DNA of 64,000 nt from an uncultured Flavobacteriales bacterium (GCA_937973555.1 CALJKL010000079.1:1-64000), one strand, 5' to 3'; positions 17,278 to 27,782 are shown, numbered from the stretch's first letter. Made by a program: numbers and translations. The notes: a model not told the origin generated them from the sequence alone.

Positions 17278-18720
17278 TTACAAATCTACCACCGGTTCTA
17301 GCAATAGTTCCATTTTATGTTTTATCTGGTCTACTGAGCCCGAATAATTATTAATGAGCAAAGAAAACGTAAGCATCCTTCCGCTTCTGGTCTTGATGTA
17401 ACCTGCCAAACATTTAACTGCATTAAGGGTTCCTGTTTTGGCAAAAATCTGACCGTAGTTGTTGCTGGTTTTGAACATTCTTCTCAGAGTACCTGTTTCA
17501 CCGGCAATAGGAAGAGATTTCAGGAAATCGTCATAATATTTTTCCTTCATCACTTCGGTTAAAAATTTAGCCTGAGAAATAGGTCTTACTTTATTTCCAC
17601 GAGAAAGTCCGCTTCCATCTACCAAAGACAATCCATCAAAATCATATTTCTTTTCCTGTAAGTGTCTCACGATGGTTTCCCTGCCTGACTCTAAAGAAAC
17701 ATTTCCAGTTTTATAAAAACCTACGGTCTTTAGCAAAGCCTCTGCCAAAGCATTATCCGAATGTTGATTAGTATAGTAGATAATATCTACCATGGTAGGC
17801 GAAGAATATTTGGCTAAAAACTGTCTTTCTTCAGGATTAGGGTCGGTAACTCTTGTCATCACCTTCCCGGAAATAGGGATTCTGCTTTTCACCAAACCTG
17901 CTCTCAAGGTATTGGCTAATGTAGAAGGAGCAGCAGGCAATGTGGTAATTAGGTTATTGGCTTCAAATTTTTCTGTGAAAGCCATTTTATGAGTAGAAGG
18001 AGATACGTAAAAATATCTTCTAGAAGTATCAAAAACAGACTTGGCTTTAATGGCCACCTTTTCATTTTTAGGGTCTATGGTATTGGTATTGCCCACAGGA
18101 AGGTAGTAATTGTTGTGCTCTATCCACACAATTTTTTCCGGCAATTCTAATCTCACATCCTGGAAAACGGCCGTTTCTACAATAATGTCTCCCGTAATTT
18201 TTTTGATGCCAGCTTCAGAAATTTTTGAAATATAATCGGCTACAATTTCACTATTAGACTTAGCCCCCGCTTTTCCCGTACTCATAGAAGGGTCTCCACT
18301 ACCTATGATGTATAGATTTCCATTAAGGGTACCTGTTTCATCTATGGTTCCGGAATATTCTAATTGGGTAATCCATCTGAATCTACCTCCCAAGAGCGCC
18401 ATAGAGGCATCAGTAGAAAGCAGTTTGGTGGTAGACGCCGGGATAAGTGGCGTGTTTTCGTTATAGCCTGTAATCACTTGTTTCTTTTGGGTGTCATATA
18501 CTACAAAGCCCCAATTAGCAACCCTTAGAAGAGGGTCTTTTTTCATGATTTCTATATTCTCTTCCAATTGTTCTTTAGGAGAAAGCAAGGGTTTTTCAAC
18601 TGCAGTATTTCCGATATCCGATGGATCAATTTTTATATTTACAGGAACTGAAGTTTGTGCTAGTGCCCATGCTTGAAGAACAAGAAAAGAACTCACAAAT
18701 AATTTATTCAGTATTTTCAT
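17278..18720 (-). CDS. dacB: D-Ala-D-Ala carboxypeptidase/endopeptidase, PBP4 class
   Basis: 480 aa, signal peptide about 1-21. A periplasmic class C low-molecular-weight penicillin-binding protein that trims or cuts peptidoglycan cross-links. All three penicilloyl-serine motifs are seen: S96-T-T-K99, S-D-N in YTNQHSDNALAEALL, and K-T-G in FAKTGTLNAVKCLAGY. The large insert between the first two motifs is typical of PBP4. It is a single-gene unit with its own promoter and terminator. Confidence 0.95.
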   Translation of the reverse strand: MKILNKLFVSSFLVLQAWALAQTSVPVNIKIDPSDIGNTAVEKPLLSPKEQLEENIEIMKKDPLLRVANWGFVVYDTQKKQVITGYNENTPLIPASTTKLLSTDASMALLGGRFRWITQLEYSGTIDETGTLNGNLYIIGSGDPSMSTGKAGAKSNSEIVADYISKISEAGIKKITGDIIVETAVFQDVRLELPEKIVWIEHNNYYLPVGNTNTIDPKNEKVAIKAKSVFDTSRRYFYVSPSTHKMAFTEKFEANNLITTLPAAPSTLANTLRAGLVKSRIPISGKVMTRVTDPNPEERQFLAKYSSPTMVDIIYYTNQHSDNALAEALLKTVGFYKTGNVSLESGRETIVRHLQEKKYDFDGLSLVDGSGLSRGNKVRPISQAKFLTEVMKEKYYDDFLKSLPIAGETGTLRRMFKTSNNYGQIFAKTGTLNAVKCLAGYIKTRSGRMLTFSLLINNYSGSVDQIKHKMELLLEPVVDL

Positions 18721-18763
18721 ATTTCTTTTTAAATAATAATCAGATTTTCAATTATTAACGCCA

Positions 18764-18771
18764 CAAAATTA
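18764..18771 (-). promoter_or_regulatory. -7 box of dacB
   Basis: TAATTTTG on the minus strand, 44 nt before the ATG. Confidence 0.5.
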
Positions 18772-18835
18772 TCAATTATTGCAAAACCTGCATCTCCTCT
18801 TTCGCTAAAAAAATCATAATTGGAGTTAAATATTG

Positions 18836-21277
18836 TTAAACATCTACAAAAGTATCTAGTTTTATGCTTTTATAGGCTGTTATCTCGTTGAATTCTTCCA
18901 AAGCCTTTAGAATATTTTCTTTGTATTCTTGGTATTTTTTTCCTCTTGGAAGTTTCAACAAGATTTGATATTGATACATCAAATTAATCCTTCCTATAGG
19001 CGCTTTTTCTGGACCTAAAATACATTGCATAGGAAGATATTTTTGCAATACAGAACTCATGAACTGGGAAGCTCGGTTTACCTTTTCTTCTTTACGATGT
19101 TTGAGTTCTATTAAAATCAATTTCACATAAGGCGGATACAGAAACTGCTGTCTTTCTTGTAAAAAATGCTGGTACAGTTTCCCCGGGTCTTGTTCAGAAA
19201 TCATTGTAAATAATGGATGAGAAGGGTTATAGGTCTGTATAACCACCTTGCCTTTTCCTGAGATTCTCCCTGCCCTTCCGGAAACCTGAGTAATGAGTTG
19301 ATATGCTCTTTCTTCGGCTCTAAAATCCTGCACATACAGCATGGCATCCGCTTTAGGAATGGCCACTAATTCTATATTATCAAAATCAAGCCCCTTAGAA
19401 ATCATCTGGGTACCTACAATAATTTCCGCTTCCCCGCTTTCTATCTTTTCGTAAAGCTTTTCGTAGGCAAACTTCTTGCGCATAGTGTCCACATCCATTC
19501 TTTCGATGTGGGCTTCTGTCATAATCTTCTTCAGTTCTTCTTCTACCTGTTCTATGCCCACCCCACGTTCATTGAGATTGGTGCTATGGCATTTGGTGCA
19601 GAATTTTGGTTTCTGCGCCTTCTGTCCACAATAATGGCACTTCATCTCATTGGAGGCCTTGTGATAAGTCATCACCACATCACAATTGCTGCAGTAGTTA
19701 ACATGTCCACAGCTCTCACACTCTACCACATTGGCATAGCCACGTCTATTGTGCAAAACAATGGTTTGTTTTTTATGTTGAAGATTTTGGGAAATTTCAT
19801 CGATAAGATGTTTAGAAAAATGCCCTATCGTTTCTTTGGTTTCTTGCGCCTCCTTGAAGTTGACGATTTCATATTTTGGCAAGGCTACTTCACCAAATCT
19901 TTCGCCCAAGAAAACATATTTCAATTTATCATTTTGAGCCGCGAAATAACTTTCTACAGAAGGCGTGGCGGAGCCCAAAATCACTTTAGCACCATAAAAA
20001 GAGGCCAACACTAGCGCCGCATCTTTGGCATTAAAATAAGGTTTTACTTCTTTTGGTCGGTAGGCACTATCATGCTCTTCGTCTACAATAATCAACCCGA
20101 TGTTCTGAAAAGGCAAAAACAAAGCATTGCGCGTACCAATAAGAATTTTAATCTCGTTTCGTTTGATTTTTTTCCAGACTTCTACCCTTTCAAAATCGGT
20201 AAGTTTTTGATGATAAAACCCTAATGCTTTGCCATATTTTTTTTCGAGACGCTGGGTAATTTGTTTAGTTAAGGCAATTTCCGGAAGCAAAAAAAGAACA
20301 TTTTTGCCACCATCTATCGTCTCTTCTATTTTCTCCAAATAAAGGTGCGTTTTCCCGGAACTCGTTACCCCATGAAGCAGGCAGTTTTTCCCCTCTTTGA
20401 AGCCTTTCTCTATTTCTGTTAAAGCCTTTTTTTGGACATCGGTAAGGCTATCCAATGCTTCTATTTCGCCTTCATATCCTTCAATTCTATCCTTCTGCAG
20501 GTAATATTCTACAACCAGATATTTCTCCACCAAACCCTTCAAGTGGGATTGATTAAAGATGCCATTTTCAAAGAAATGCGCTTTTCTAAGCGGTTGGTTT
20601 TCGGTTTGCTGGGCCTGTAAAATCGACAAAAACAAATCTTTTTGTTTGGGCGATTTATTGAGTTTTTGAAGAATCTCGGCCAAGTTTCCTGTTAAGACTT
20701 CTTCTTCAATTTTGAGATACGCAATCTCTTTGACTTTATATTTTTCGAAAATCTGTTCGTCAATCAGAATGTATTGTTCATCAATGAGCGCATTGATGGT
20801 TTTGATGATTTCTTTTTTGGGGATAAAGGCTTCCACCTCCGAAAGGCTGATTAAACTCTTCACCTCCAAAGCTTGCAACAGATAGGTTTCATTGGCATCC
20901 AATACCTCCCAATCTATCTCTTTGTTGAGGTTTCTCTTTAGGTAGGTTTCACTTTCCAGCTTCAAAGAAGAAGGAAAGGCAAAGCGGTAGATTTCGCCGA
21001 TGTTGCAGAGGTAATAGTCTGAAAGCCAATTCCAAAATTGCAGTTGCTCTTCGGGGACAATGGGTTCTGCATCTAACAAAGAATGAATTTCTTTAGGGAT
21101 AAAGGTTTCAGGTTCCTCTTGATGGAGTTCTGCCACAATACCCGTATAGATTTTCTTGCCTCCAAAAGGCACCAAAACGCGCATTCCTAAAGCAATTTTA
21201 GACAACAACTCTTCCTGAACTTTATAGGTAAAAGTTCCTTTAAGATTTAGCGGAAGAATGATTTCGGCGTATTGCAA
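18836..21277 (-). CDS. priA: Primosomal replication restart helicase PriA
   Basis: 813 aa. A DNA helicase that reloads the replisome at stalled forks. It has the N-terminal 3'BD and winged-helix region (about 1-250), Walker A GVTSSGKT (303-310), the DEEH helicase box in LIIVDEEHDSAYRP, a zinc module of eight cysteines between the helicase lobes (CESCGHVNYCSNC and CHYCGQ/CTKCH), and the motif VGTQMISKGLDFDN. Length is slightly above the E. coli protein, normal for Bacteroidota. No other primosome gene is nearby. Confidence 0.97.
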   Translation of the reverse strand: MQYAEIILPLNLKGTFTYKVQEELLSKIALGMRVLVPFGGKKIYTGIVAELHQEEPETFIPKEIHSLLDAEPIVPEEQLQFWNWLSDYYLCNIGEIYRFAFPSSLKLESETYLKRNLNKEIDWEVLDANETYLLQALEVKSLISLSEVEAFIPKKEIIKTINALIDEQYILIDEQIFEKYKVKEIAYLKIEEEVLTGNLAEILQKLNKSPKQKDLFLSILQAQQTENQPLRKAHFFENGIFNQSHLKGLVEKYLVVEYYLQKDRIEGYEGEIEALDSLTDVQKKALTEIEKGFKEGKNCLLHGVTSSGKTHLYLEKIEETIDGGKNVLFLLPEIALTKQITQRLEKKYGKALGFYHQKLTDFERVEVWKKIKRNEIKILIGTRNALFLPFQNIGLIIVDEEHDSAYRPKEVKPYFNAKDAALVLASFYGAKVILGSATPSVESYFAAQNDKLKYVFLGERFGEVALPKYEIVNFKEAQETKETIGHFSKHLIDEISQNLQHKKQTIVLHNRRGYANVVECESCGHVNYCSNCDVVMTYHKASNEMKCHYCGQKAQKPKFCTKCHSTNLNERGVGIEQVEEELKKIMTEAHIERMDVDTMRKKFAYEKLYEKIESGEAEIIVGTQMISKGLDFDNIELVAIPKADAMLYVQDFRAEERAYQLITQVSGRAGRISGKGKVVIQTYNPSHPLFTMISEQDPGKLYQHFLQERQQFLYPPYVKLILIELKHRKEEKVNRASQFMSSVLQKYLPMQCILGPEKAPIGRINLMYQYQILLKLPRGKKYQEYKENILKALEEFNEITAYKSIKLDTFVDV

Positions 21278-21307
21278 TTTGAAATTTTGGATGAATTTTA
21301 TCTTTCA

Positions 21308-21315
21308 CAAATTTA
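21308..21315 (-). promoter_or_regulatory. -7 box of priA
   Basis: TAAATTTG on the minus strand, 31 nt before the ATG. Confidence 0.5.
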
Positions 21316-21347
21316 GTGAAAATAAATTTTGGCTTAAGGGTATACCC

Positions 21348-21372
21348 ACAAAAAAACGGGCAAAAACCCGTT
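21348..21372 (-). terminator. Terminator of the proline dehydrogenase gene
   Basis: A 6-bp stem AACGGG/CCCGTT (21355-21360 with 21367-21372) followed on the minus strand by a T-run, 22 nt past the stop codon. Confidence 0.75.
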
Positions 21373-21393
21373 CATATTAAGATTTATCAAAAA

Positions 21394-22566
21394 TTATTTT
21401 TCTTTTCTTCTGCGTTCTAATTCTTTATTAATCAAAGAAAGCTCTCGCCCGGTTTGTCCTGCTACAGAAGTATTTTCTTGTGCTCTTCTGGTAAGATATG
21501 GCACCACATCTTTTACCGGTCCGTATGGTAAATATTTGGTAACATTGTATTTTTTCTCACCAAGGTAATATGTGATATTATCACTCATGCCATACAATTG
21601 CCCAAAATGTATGCTTTCATGATCATGAGCCAATCCTTTAGCTTGCATCTTGTCCATGGCCAATTCGGTAGATCTTTCGTTATGAGTTCCAAAGAAAGCA
21701 GAAACTCTATCCAGATTTTCCAAAACAAAATCTACTGCTGCATTATAATTATTGTCAGTAGCTTCTTTAGTAGGCTGTATAGGATCTGGGTAGCCTTTTT
21801 CTTGGGCTCTTTCCCTTTCCTTTTCCATATAAGCACCACGTACAAATTTATATCCTAAAAAGTAATTTCCGGCTTTGGCTCTTTCCAAATCTGCCGCCAA
21901 ATATTCTAATCTTCCTGTTCTGTACATCTGAACGGTATTCCAGATATAGGCTTTCTCTTTGTTGAATTTCGCCATCATTTCGTTCACCAAATGATCTACA
22001 GCATCTTGCATCCACGTTTCTTCTGCATCTATCATCAGAATTACTTTGTTTTCATATGCCATTTGGCATACTTCTTCATAACGGGTTCTCACACGCTGCC
22101 ATTCTTCTTTTTCGGAAGCCGTCAATTCTTTCCCTGCACCGATTTCGGCATACAGATCCAATCTTCCAAAACCTGTAGGTTTAAAAACCACAAATGGAAT
22201 CGCAGGATTGCCTACGGCAAATTTTATATTTTCTTTTATTTCTTCACAAGTAATATCAAAAGCTGCCTCTTCTTCTTTTCCTTCAATAGCATAATCAAAA
22301 ATGCTCCCAACATGATGGGTATACATCTGTTTTACCACTTTCATACTTTGTTCGCGGGTTTCACCACCACAAAACTGTTCAAAAAGGGTGTTTTTAACAA
22401 TACCGGTAACGAACGGAAAATTATTTTTTATGGTACAATTCAAGATATTAATTCCAAAATTAGTGAGAGAAGGATATTGTATTGCAGTAAACATCCATTT
22501 TGCTTTTTGAAGCTGAGAAGTAGATTTATCAGCAAAAGCAATTTTTGTATCATTGAAAATAGACAT
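21394..22566 (-). CDS. Proline dehydrogenase
   Basis: 390 aa stand-alone PRODH barrel; FAD-dependent oxidation of proline to pyrroline-5-carboxylate. Seen: VILMIDAEETWMQDAVD, the YKFVRGAYMEKERERAQ strand-helix block, FFGTHNERS, and the C-terminal substrate helix YLTRRAQENTS, whose two arginines bind the carboxylate. ATG 22566 (MSIFNDTK) is chosen over 22587 because the -7 box ends at 22585, so the longer start would not be transcribed. The P5C dehydrogenase partner is not in the window. Confidence 0.94.
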   Translation of the reverse strand: MSIFNDTKIAFADKSTSQLQKAKWMFTAIQYPSLTNFGINILNCTIKNNFPFVTGIVKNTLFEQFCGGETREQSMKVVKQMYTHHVGSIFDYAIEGKEEEAAFDITCEEIKENIKFAVGNPAIPFVVFKPTGFGRLDLYAEIGAGKELTASEKEEWQRVRTRYEEVCQMAYENKVILMIDAEETWMQDAVDHLVNEMMAKFNKEKAYIWNTVQMYRTGRLEYLAADLERAKAGNYFLGYKFVRGAYMEKERERAQEKGYPDPIQPTKEATDNNYNAAVDFVLENLDRVSAFFGTHNERSTELAMDKMQAKGLAHDHESIHFGQLYGMSDNITYYLGEKKYNVTKYLPYGPVKDVVPYLTRRAQENTSVAGQTGRELSLINKELERRRKEK

Positions 22567-22584
22567 ACTTATATATTTGATGCC

Positions 22585-22592
22585 CAAATTTA
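22585..22592 (-). promoter_or_regulatory. -7 box of the proline dehydrogenase gene
   Basis: TAAATTTG on the minus strand, 19 nt before ATG 22566; it argues against the upstream start at 22587. Confidence 0.6.
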
Positions 22593-22759
22593 CTAATTGT
22601 ACAGCAATTGGAAAAAGAAAATTTAATCATATTTATTTATTGAAAAAACATGGATAAAAAAAAGAATTAATGTTTTATTCAAAAGATATTTTTCTGACAT
22701 AAATAACCCGAAATAGATAAAACAACCTGGTTTTTTTTAAATAATTGATATTTTTTTCT

Positions 22760-22767
22760 TAAATTTG
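22760..22767 (+). promoter_or_regulatory. -7 box of the TonB-dependent receptor gene
   Basis: TAAATTTG, 24 nt before the ATG, in a 224-bp AT-rich gap between divergent genes. No Fur-like palindrome was recognised in this gap. Confidence 0.5.
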
Positions 22768-22790
22768 CTCTTATTTAAAAAAATAAAAGT

Positions 22791-25220
22791 ATGAAAATTA
22801 AAAAAATTACTGTTGCAGCACTTTTTTTCAGTGCAGTATTGGCATATGGCCAAAAGCAAAATGTAATAAATGATACACTGAAGGCTGAAAAAAACATTCA
22901 AGATGTTGTTCTTACAGGAACTCGAAATAAAAAAAGAACGGTCATTAACTCTGCGGTTCCTGTAGATGTAATCGAGGTAAAGCAATTGAGCCAAAGTACA
23001 GGACAGGTGGAAGTAAACCAACTGTTACAGTTTTCTGCACCTTCATTCAACTCTAATAAACAAAGTGGATCAGATGGCGCCGATGCTGTAGATCCTGCTA
23101 CATTAAGAGGTCTTGGACCAGACCAAACTTTGCTTTTGGTAAATGGAAAAAGATACCACCAGTCTTCTTTGGTAAACCTTTTTGGAACAAGAGGAAGAGG
23201 AAATACTGGTTCTGACATGAACACTATTCCTGTTGCTGCCATCAAAAAAATTGAAGTTTTAAGAGACGGCGCAGCCGCACAATATGGTTCTGATGCTATT
23301 GCCGGAGTTATCAATGTTATTTTAAATGACAGAAACAAGGGCACAGAAGTTAATGCTTTTTATGGCCTTAATGTTTTTAAAAGCCCAGGTAACAACGATG
23401 TAGTTTCTGATAAAAAACTAGATGGAAATACTTTGGATGTAAGTGTAAATACCGGAACATCTATTGGTAAAAAAGGTGGTTTTGCTAATCTTACATTAGA
23501 TTTCGTCAATAAGGATTATGCCATTAGAAATGCAAATCCAGATAAATTTGATGCACCAAGACAACGCTTTGGTGATGCTGCCGCTAAAAACGTATATGCT
23601 TTTTTGAATTCTGAAATCCCTTTGTCTGATGCGGTGAAGTTTTACAACAATTCAGGATTTTCTTACAGAAATACCAAAGCATATGCCTGGACTAGAAGTG
23701 CAGACGCAGACGGTAACATCCCAGCCATCTACCCTAATGGTTTTAACCCAATAGAAAATTCTAAAATATATGACTTTACTTTCAACAATGGTTTGAAATT
23801 TAAGGTTTCTGATTGGGATGTAGATTTCTACAATGCTTTAGGAAACAACAGCTTCCATTATGATATTACCCATACCCTTAATGCAACTTTAGGCAGCAAA
23901 TCTAAAACTTCGTTTGATGCTGGTGGGCATTCTCTTTTACAGAATACTACCGGATTTAATGCTTCTAAAAGCTATAGCGTTTTAGAAGGTTTAAACGTAG
24001 CTTTTGGATCTGAATTTAGATATGAAAAATTCAACATTAATAAAGGAGAAGAAGCTTCATATGCCGCTTATGATATCAATGGACATATAGTTACTGCCTC
24101 TACAGCTTCTAATTTATTGGTAACCAATCCGCTTTCTGGAAACGTAAGACCTGCAGGTTCACAAGGCTTCCCAGGATATTCTCAAAACGTAGGAAAAAGC
24201 AGAAACAACTTTGCTGCTTATGTAGATACCGAATTGGATGTAACCAAAAACTGGATGGTTTCCGGAGCTGTACGTTATGAAAACTACAACGATTTCGGAA
24301 GCACCTTAAACGGAAAATTTGCCACCAGATATGCCATCACACCTCAGTTTGCTTTCAGAGGATCAGTTTCTACAGGTTTCAGAGCGCCTTCTTTGGTACA
24401 AAAATATTACAGCTTACAGTTCACCAATTTCCAAGGAGGAGAATTGGTAACCATTCAATTAGCATCTAACGACAGTGATTTAGCGAAAAAGGCCGGAATT
24501 CCTCAATTGAAAGAAGAAAAATCTGTAAACGGAAGTGCAGGATTTACTTATAACACCGGCAAATTCACTACTACTGTTGATGGATATTATGTTAAAGTAA
24601 AAGATAGAATTGTGCTTTCTGGATATTTCACACCATCAGAAATTCCTTCTTTAACGGTAGATCAGGCTCAGTTCTTTGCCAATGCTATTGACACCAGAAC
24701 GAAAGGGGTAGATGTAATCTTAACTTACACAGAAAATATTGGAAGCGGAAAATTATTTGCTACTTTGGCCGGAAACTATAATGAAATGGAAATCACAAAA
24801 ATCCATACTCCAGCAAGCCTTGCGGGGCAGGAAGGTGTATTTTTAAGCGCCAGAGAGAAAGCTTTTATTTTGGCCTCTGCTCCTAAAACTAAAATCAACT
24901 TAAACCTTAATTATAAAGTTGACAAATTTACTACAAACCTTCAATTGGTAAGATTTGACAAAGTAACATTAGTGGGCTATGGTGGAGATACAGATTATCA
25001 GGTATACGATCCTAGAATTACTACAGACTTATCATTTGGATATGATTTTTCAAGCAAATTTACATGGGTAGTGGGTGGTAAAAACATCTTCAACAGATAT
25101 CCTACTCTACAATATGATCATGTTTCTGCTGGAAATACAGAATCTGGAGGTATTTTTGACCCAGTACAAATGGGATTCGCAGGAAGACAAGTTTACACTA
25201 TGTTGACATATAAATTCTAA
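22791..25220 (+). CDS. TonB-dependent outer-membrane receptor
   Basis: 809 aa, signal peptide about 1-21. There is no carboxypeptidase-like N-terminal domain, so it is not SusC-type. The plug domain follows (QDVVLTGTRNKKRTVINSAVPVDVI, TLRGLGPDQTLLLVNGKRYH, IEVLRDGAAAQYGSDAIAGVINVIL), then a beta-barrel with typical strands and the C-terminal aromatic end VYTMLTYKF. It imports a siderophore, vitamin, metal complex or similar ligand using TonB energy; the ligand is unknown. It forms a single-gene unit between its own promoter and terminator. Confidence 0.95.
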   Translation: MKIKKITVAALFFSAVLAYGQKQNVINDTLKAEKNIQDVVLTGTRNKKRTVINSAVPVDVIEVKQLSQSTGQVEVNQLLQFSAPSFNSNKQSGSDGADAVDPATLRGLGPDQTLLLVNGKRYHQSSLVNLFGTRGRGNTGSDMNTIPVAAIKKIEVLRDGAAAQYGSDAIAGVINVILNDRNKGTEVNAFYGLNVFKSPGNNDVVSDKKLDGNTLDVSVNTGTSIGKKGGFANLTLDFVNKDYAIRNANPDKFDAPRQRFGDAAAKNVYAFLNSEIPLSDAVKFYNNSGFSYRNTKAYAWTRSADADGNIPAIYPNGFNPIENSKIYDFTFNNGLKFKVSDWDVDFYNALGNNSFHYDITHTLNATLGSKSKTSFDAGGHSLLQNTTGFNASKSYSVLEGLNVAFGSEFRYEKFNINKGEEASYAAYDINGHIVTASTASNLLVTNPLSGNVRPAGSQGFPGYSQNVGKSRNNFAAYVDTELDVTKNWMVSGAVRYENYNDFGSTLNGKFATRYAITPQFAFRGSVSTGFRAPSLVQKYYSLQFTNFQGGELVTIQLASNDSDLAKKAGIPQLKEEKSVNGSAGFTYNTGKFTTTVDGYYVKVKDRIVLSGYFTPSEIPSLTVDQAQFFANAIDTRTKGVDVILTYTENIGSGKLFATLAGNYNEMEITKIHTPASLAGQEGVFLSAREKAFILASAPKTKINLNLNYKVDKFTTNLQLVRFDKVTLVGYGGDTDYQVYDPRITTDLSFGYDFSSKFTWVVGGKNIFNRYPTLQYDHVSAGNTESGGIFDPVQMGFAGRQVYTMLTYKF

Positions 25221-25241
25221 GAATTTATTTTTCATAAAAAC

Positions 25242-25270
25242 AAAGCACACCTCCAAAAGGTGTGCTTTTT
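25242..25270 (+). terminator. Terminator of the TonB receptor gene
   Basis: An 11-bp stem AAAGCACACCT (25242-25252 with 25258-25268), loop CCAAA, then T-run. Confidence 0.88.
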
Positions 25271-25276
25271 ATTTCG

Positions 25277-25284
25277 TAATTTTA
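25277..25284 (+). promoter_or_regulatory. -7 box of aroB (variant)
   Basis: TAATTTTA, last base off consensus, 18 nt before the ATG at 25302 and just past the preceding terminator. Confidence 0.4.
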
Positions 25285-25301
25285 CCAAAACATTCACTTT
25301 T

Positions 25302-26345
25302 ATGATTTCTATTTTAGATCAGGATTTCAACGCAGTCAATCAGTATTTAACAGACCATAAACCTAGCCAGATTTTTATTTTGGTGGATGAAAATACTCAT
25401 GAAAACTGTATTCCTACCCTATTGGGAAACATGGAAACAGAAATTCCTTTTGAAATCATAGAGATTGAATCCGGTGAAGATGCCAAAACCATCAGTACCG
25501 CAACCCAATTGTGGGAAATCTTATCAGAATTTGAAGCCGATAGAAAAGCGTTATTAATTAACCTTGGCGGTGGCGTTATTACCGACATGGGAGGCTTTGT
25601 GGCTTCTACTTACAAAAGAGGAATAAAATTCATCAATATCCCTACCACTCTTTTATCCATGTGTGATGCCTCTATTGGTGGAAAAACGGGAATTGATCAT
25701 CTTTTCTTGAAAAATATCATCGGGACTTTTGCCGAGGCAGAACATATCTGGGTGTATCCTGAATTTTTAAAAACCCTTGATTTCAAAGAAGTGAGAAGTG
25801 GCTTTGCCGAAATGCTAAAGCATGGGTTAATTGCAGATGCTCAACATTGGAACGACCTGATTGCAATAGAAGAACTACAACCGGAAGCGGTATTTCCTCA
25901 TATCGAAAAAAGCATGCAGATTAAGCAGCAAGTGGTAGAAGTAGATTTTAAGGAACAAAACATCAGAAAGACCCTCAATTTTGGGCATACCATAGGGCAT
26001 GCCATAGAAAGTTTATTTCTAAAATCTGAAAAGATTATACCGCATGGAGAGGCTGTAGCGTTGGGCATGATTATGGAAACACAACTCTCCTATTTAGAAA
26101 ATCTAATTTCTGAAGAAACAGCCCTTCACATTATAGAAAACATCCGAAAATTCTATCCTTATGTTTCGATAGAAAACTTTAGCAACGAAGAAATCATAAG
26201 TTTAATGCTGAACGACAAAAAAAATGAAAATGGAAAAATCAATTTCTCCATTTTAGAAGGCATCGGAAGATGCAATTTCGATTACAAAGTGAGTAAAGAA
26301 AATATAGAAAAAGCGCTTCAGTTCTACCGAAATCTGAATGCTTAA
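25302..26345 (+). CDS. aroB: 3-dehydroquinate synthase AroB
   Basis: 347 aa. Second step of the shikimate pathway, turning DAHP into dehydroquinate with NAD and a divalent metal. Motifs: LINLGGGVITDMGGFVASTYKRG, PTTLLSMCDASIGGKTGID, and the metal-binding histidines in NFGHTIGHAIES and IPHGEAVALGM. The frame stays open back to 25260, but those codons run through the preceding terminator, so ATG 25302 is used. A single-gene unit. Confidence 0.96.
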   Translation: MISILDQDFNAVNQYLTDHKPSQIFILVDENTHENCIPTLLGNMETEIPFEIIEIESGEDAKTISTATQLWEILSEFEADRKALLINLGGGVITDMGGFVASTYKRGIKFINIPTTLLSMCDASIGGKTGIDHLFLKNIIGTFAEAEHIWVYPEFLKTLDFKEVRSGFAEMLKHGLIADAQHWNDLIAIEELQPEAVFPHIEKSMQIKQQVVEVDFKEQNIRKTLNFGHTIGHAIESLFLKSEKIIPHGEAVALGMIMETQLSYLENLISEETALHIIENIRKFYPYVSIENFSNEEIISLMLNDKKNENGKINFSILEGIGRCNFDYKVSKENIEKALQFYRNLNA

Positions 26346-26350
26346 ACATA

Positions 26351-26382
26351 AAAAACGCGCGCCTAAAGGCGCGCGTTTTTTT
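26351..26382. terminator. Strong bidirectional terminator between aroB and tyrS
   Basis: A 13-bp stem with a GC-only core (AAAAACGCGCGCC, 26351-26363 with 26368-26380), loop TAAA, A- and T-runs on both sides. Confidence 0.92.
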
Positions 26383-26398
26383 ATCTATCATTAATTAT

Positions 26399-27694
26399 TT
26401 ATACCGCTTTTACGATAAAATAACTTTTCTTTCCTTTTTGCAACAACAAGAATTTGCCATCAATCAAATCCTTATCCGACGCTACAAATTCATCATTTAC
26501 TTTTTCTTTGTTCACAGAAATAGCATTTCCTTGCAATTCTCTTCTGGCTTCGCCTTTAGATTTCAAAAACTCAGATTTATCAGAAAGCAAATCCACAATA
26601 TTGCAACCTATCACTTCCGCTTTAGCTACTTCTTTTTGAGGAACACCGTCAAAAATCTGCAAGAACAATTCTTCATCTAGGCTTACCAAATCTTCGGCAG
26701 TACTTCTTCCGAAAAGGATTTCAGAGGCCTTTAAGGCTTTTTCGTATTCTTCTTGGCCATGTACCCAAACGGTTACTTCTTCTGCCAATTTCTTTTGTAG
26801 TTTTCTTTCGTGTGGCGCTGTTTTATGCTCCGCTACCAATGCTTCTATTTCTTCTTTGCCCAAGAACGTATAGAATTTAATAAAACGCTCTGCATCATCA
26901 TCCGTAGCATTTAACCAGAATTGATAGAATTTATAGGAAGACGTTTTTTTGGAATCCAACCAATAGTTTTCTCCGGCTTCAGACTTCCCGAATTTAGAAC
27001 CATCCGCTTTGGTAATCAAAGGAACTGTTAATGCAAAGGCTTCTCCTTGGGCTTTTCTTCTGATGAGTTCAGTACCCGTGGTGATATTCCCCCATTGGTC
27101 AGAACCTCCCATTTGCAATTTCACGCCATTGTTTTGGTAAAGATGAAGGAAGTCATACCCTTGCAACAGCTGATAGGTAAATTCCGTAAAACTCATCCCC
27201 TCAGCACCATCTTTCCCGGTAATTCTGTTTTTTACAGAATCTTTGGCCATCATATAATTGATGGTAATATTTTTACCAATATCACGGGCAAAATCCAAAA
27301 ACGTAAAGGTCTTCATCCAATCGTAATTGTTCACCAGTTCGGCTTTATTCGGTTCGTTGCCTTCAAAATTCAGGAATCTTGAAAGTTGTCCTTTTAAGCA
27401 ATCTACATAATGAAAAAGCGTAGCTTCATCCAGAAGATTTCTCTCAGAAGATTTCCCGGATGGATCACCTATCATCCCTGTAGCACCTCCTACCAAAGCA
27501 ATAGGCTTGTGACCATGCTGCTGGAAATGTGCCAAAATCTTAATCTGAATCAAACTTCCGATATGAAGAGAATCTGCAGTTGGGTCAAACCCAATATATG
27601 CCGTCGTCATCTCTTTATTGAGTTGTTCTTCCGTTCCGGGCATCATGTCTGCGTATAATCCGCGCCATTTCAGTTCTTCGATAAATGCATTCAT
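26399..27694 (-). CDS. tyrS: Tyrosyl-tRNA synthetase
   Basis: 431 aa class I aminoacyl-tRNA synthetase. The HIGH-type motif is in [17 protein letters not shown], the KMSKS-type loop is KFGKSEAG, and the C-terminal S4-like RNA-binding domain is present (about 360-431). Other blocks: [19 protein letters not shown] and [14 protein letters not shown]. Length and order match TyrRS of Bacteroidota. No T-box is expected or seen. Confidence 0.97.
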   Translation of the reverse strand: MNAFIEELKWRGLYADMMPGTEEQLNKEMTTAYIGFDPTADSLHIGSLIQIKILAHFQQHGHKPIALVGGATGMIGDPSGKSSERNLLDEATLFHYVDCLKGQLSRFLNFEGNEPNKAELVNNYDWMKTFTFLDFARDIGKNITINYMMAKDSVKNRITGKDGAEGMSFTEFTYQLLQGYDFLHLYQNNGVKLQMGGSDQWGNITTGTELIRRKAQGEAFALTVPLITKADGSKFGKSEAGENYWLDSKKTSSYKFYQFWLNATDDDAERFIKFYTFLGKEEIEALVAEHKTAPHERKLQKKLAEEVTVWVHGQEEYEKALKASEILFGRSTAEDLVSLDEELFLQIFDGVPQKEVAKAEVIGCNIVDLLSDKSEFLKSKGEARRELQGNAISVNKEKVNDEFVASDKDLIDGKFLLLQKGKKSYFIVKAV

Positions 27695-27716
27695 CTTGCT
27701 TAAAAATTTAGATGTG

Positions 27717-27724
27717 CAAATATA
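27717..27724 (-). promoter_or_regulatory. -7 box of tyrS
   Basis: TATATTTG on the minus strand, 23 nt before the ATG. Confidence 0.6.
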
Positions 27725-27782
27725 GGAAAAAAGAGGCTAATAAAACTTTAAATATGGGCAGCATTTCCGCCTTCCGCTGCCG

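Noticed and set aside
22567..22790. Fur box or riboswitch upstream of the TonB receptor gene
   Set aside because: No 19-bp Fur-like palindrome or conserved riboswitch core could be recognised; only a -7 box is supported.
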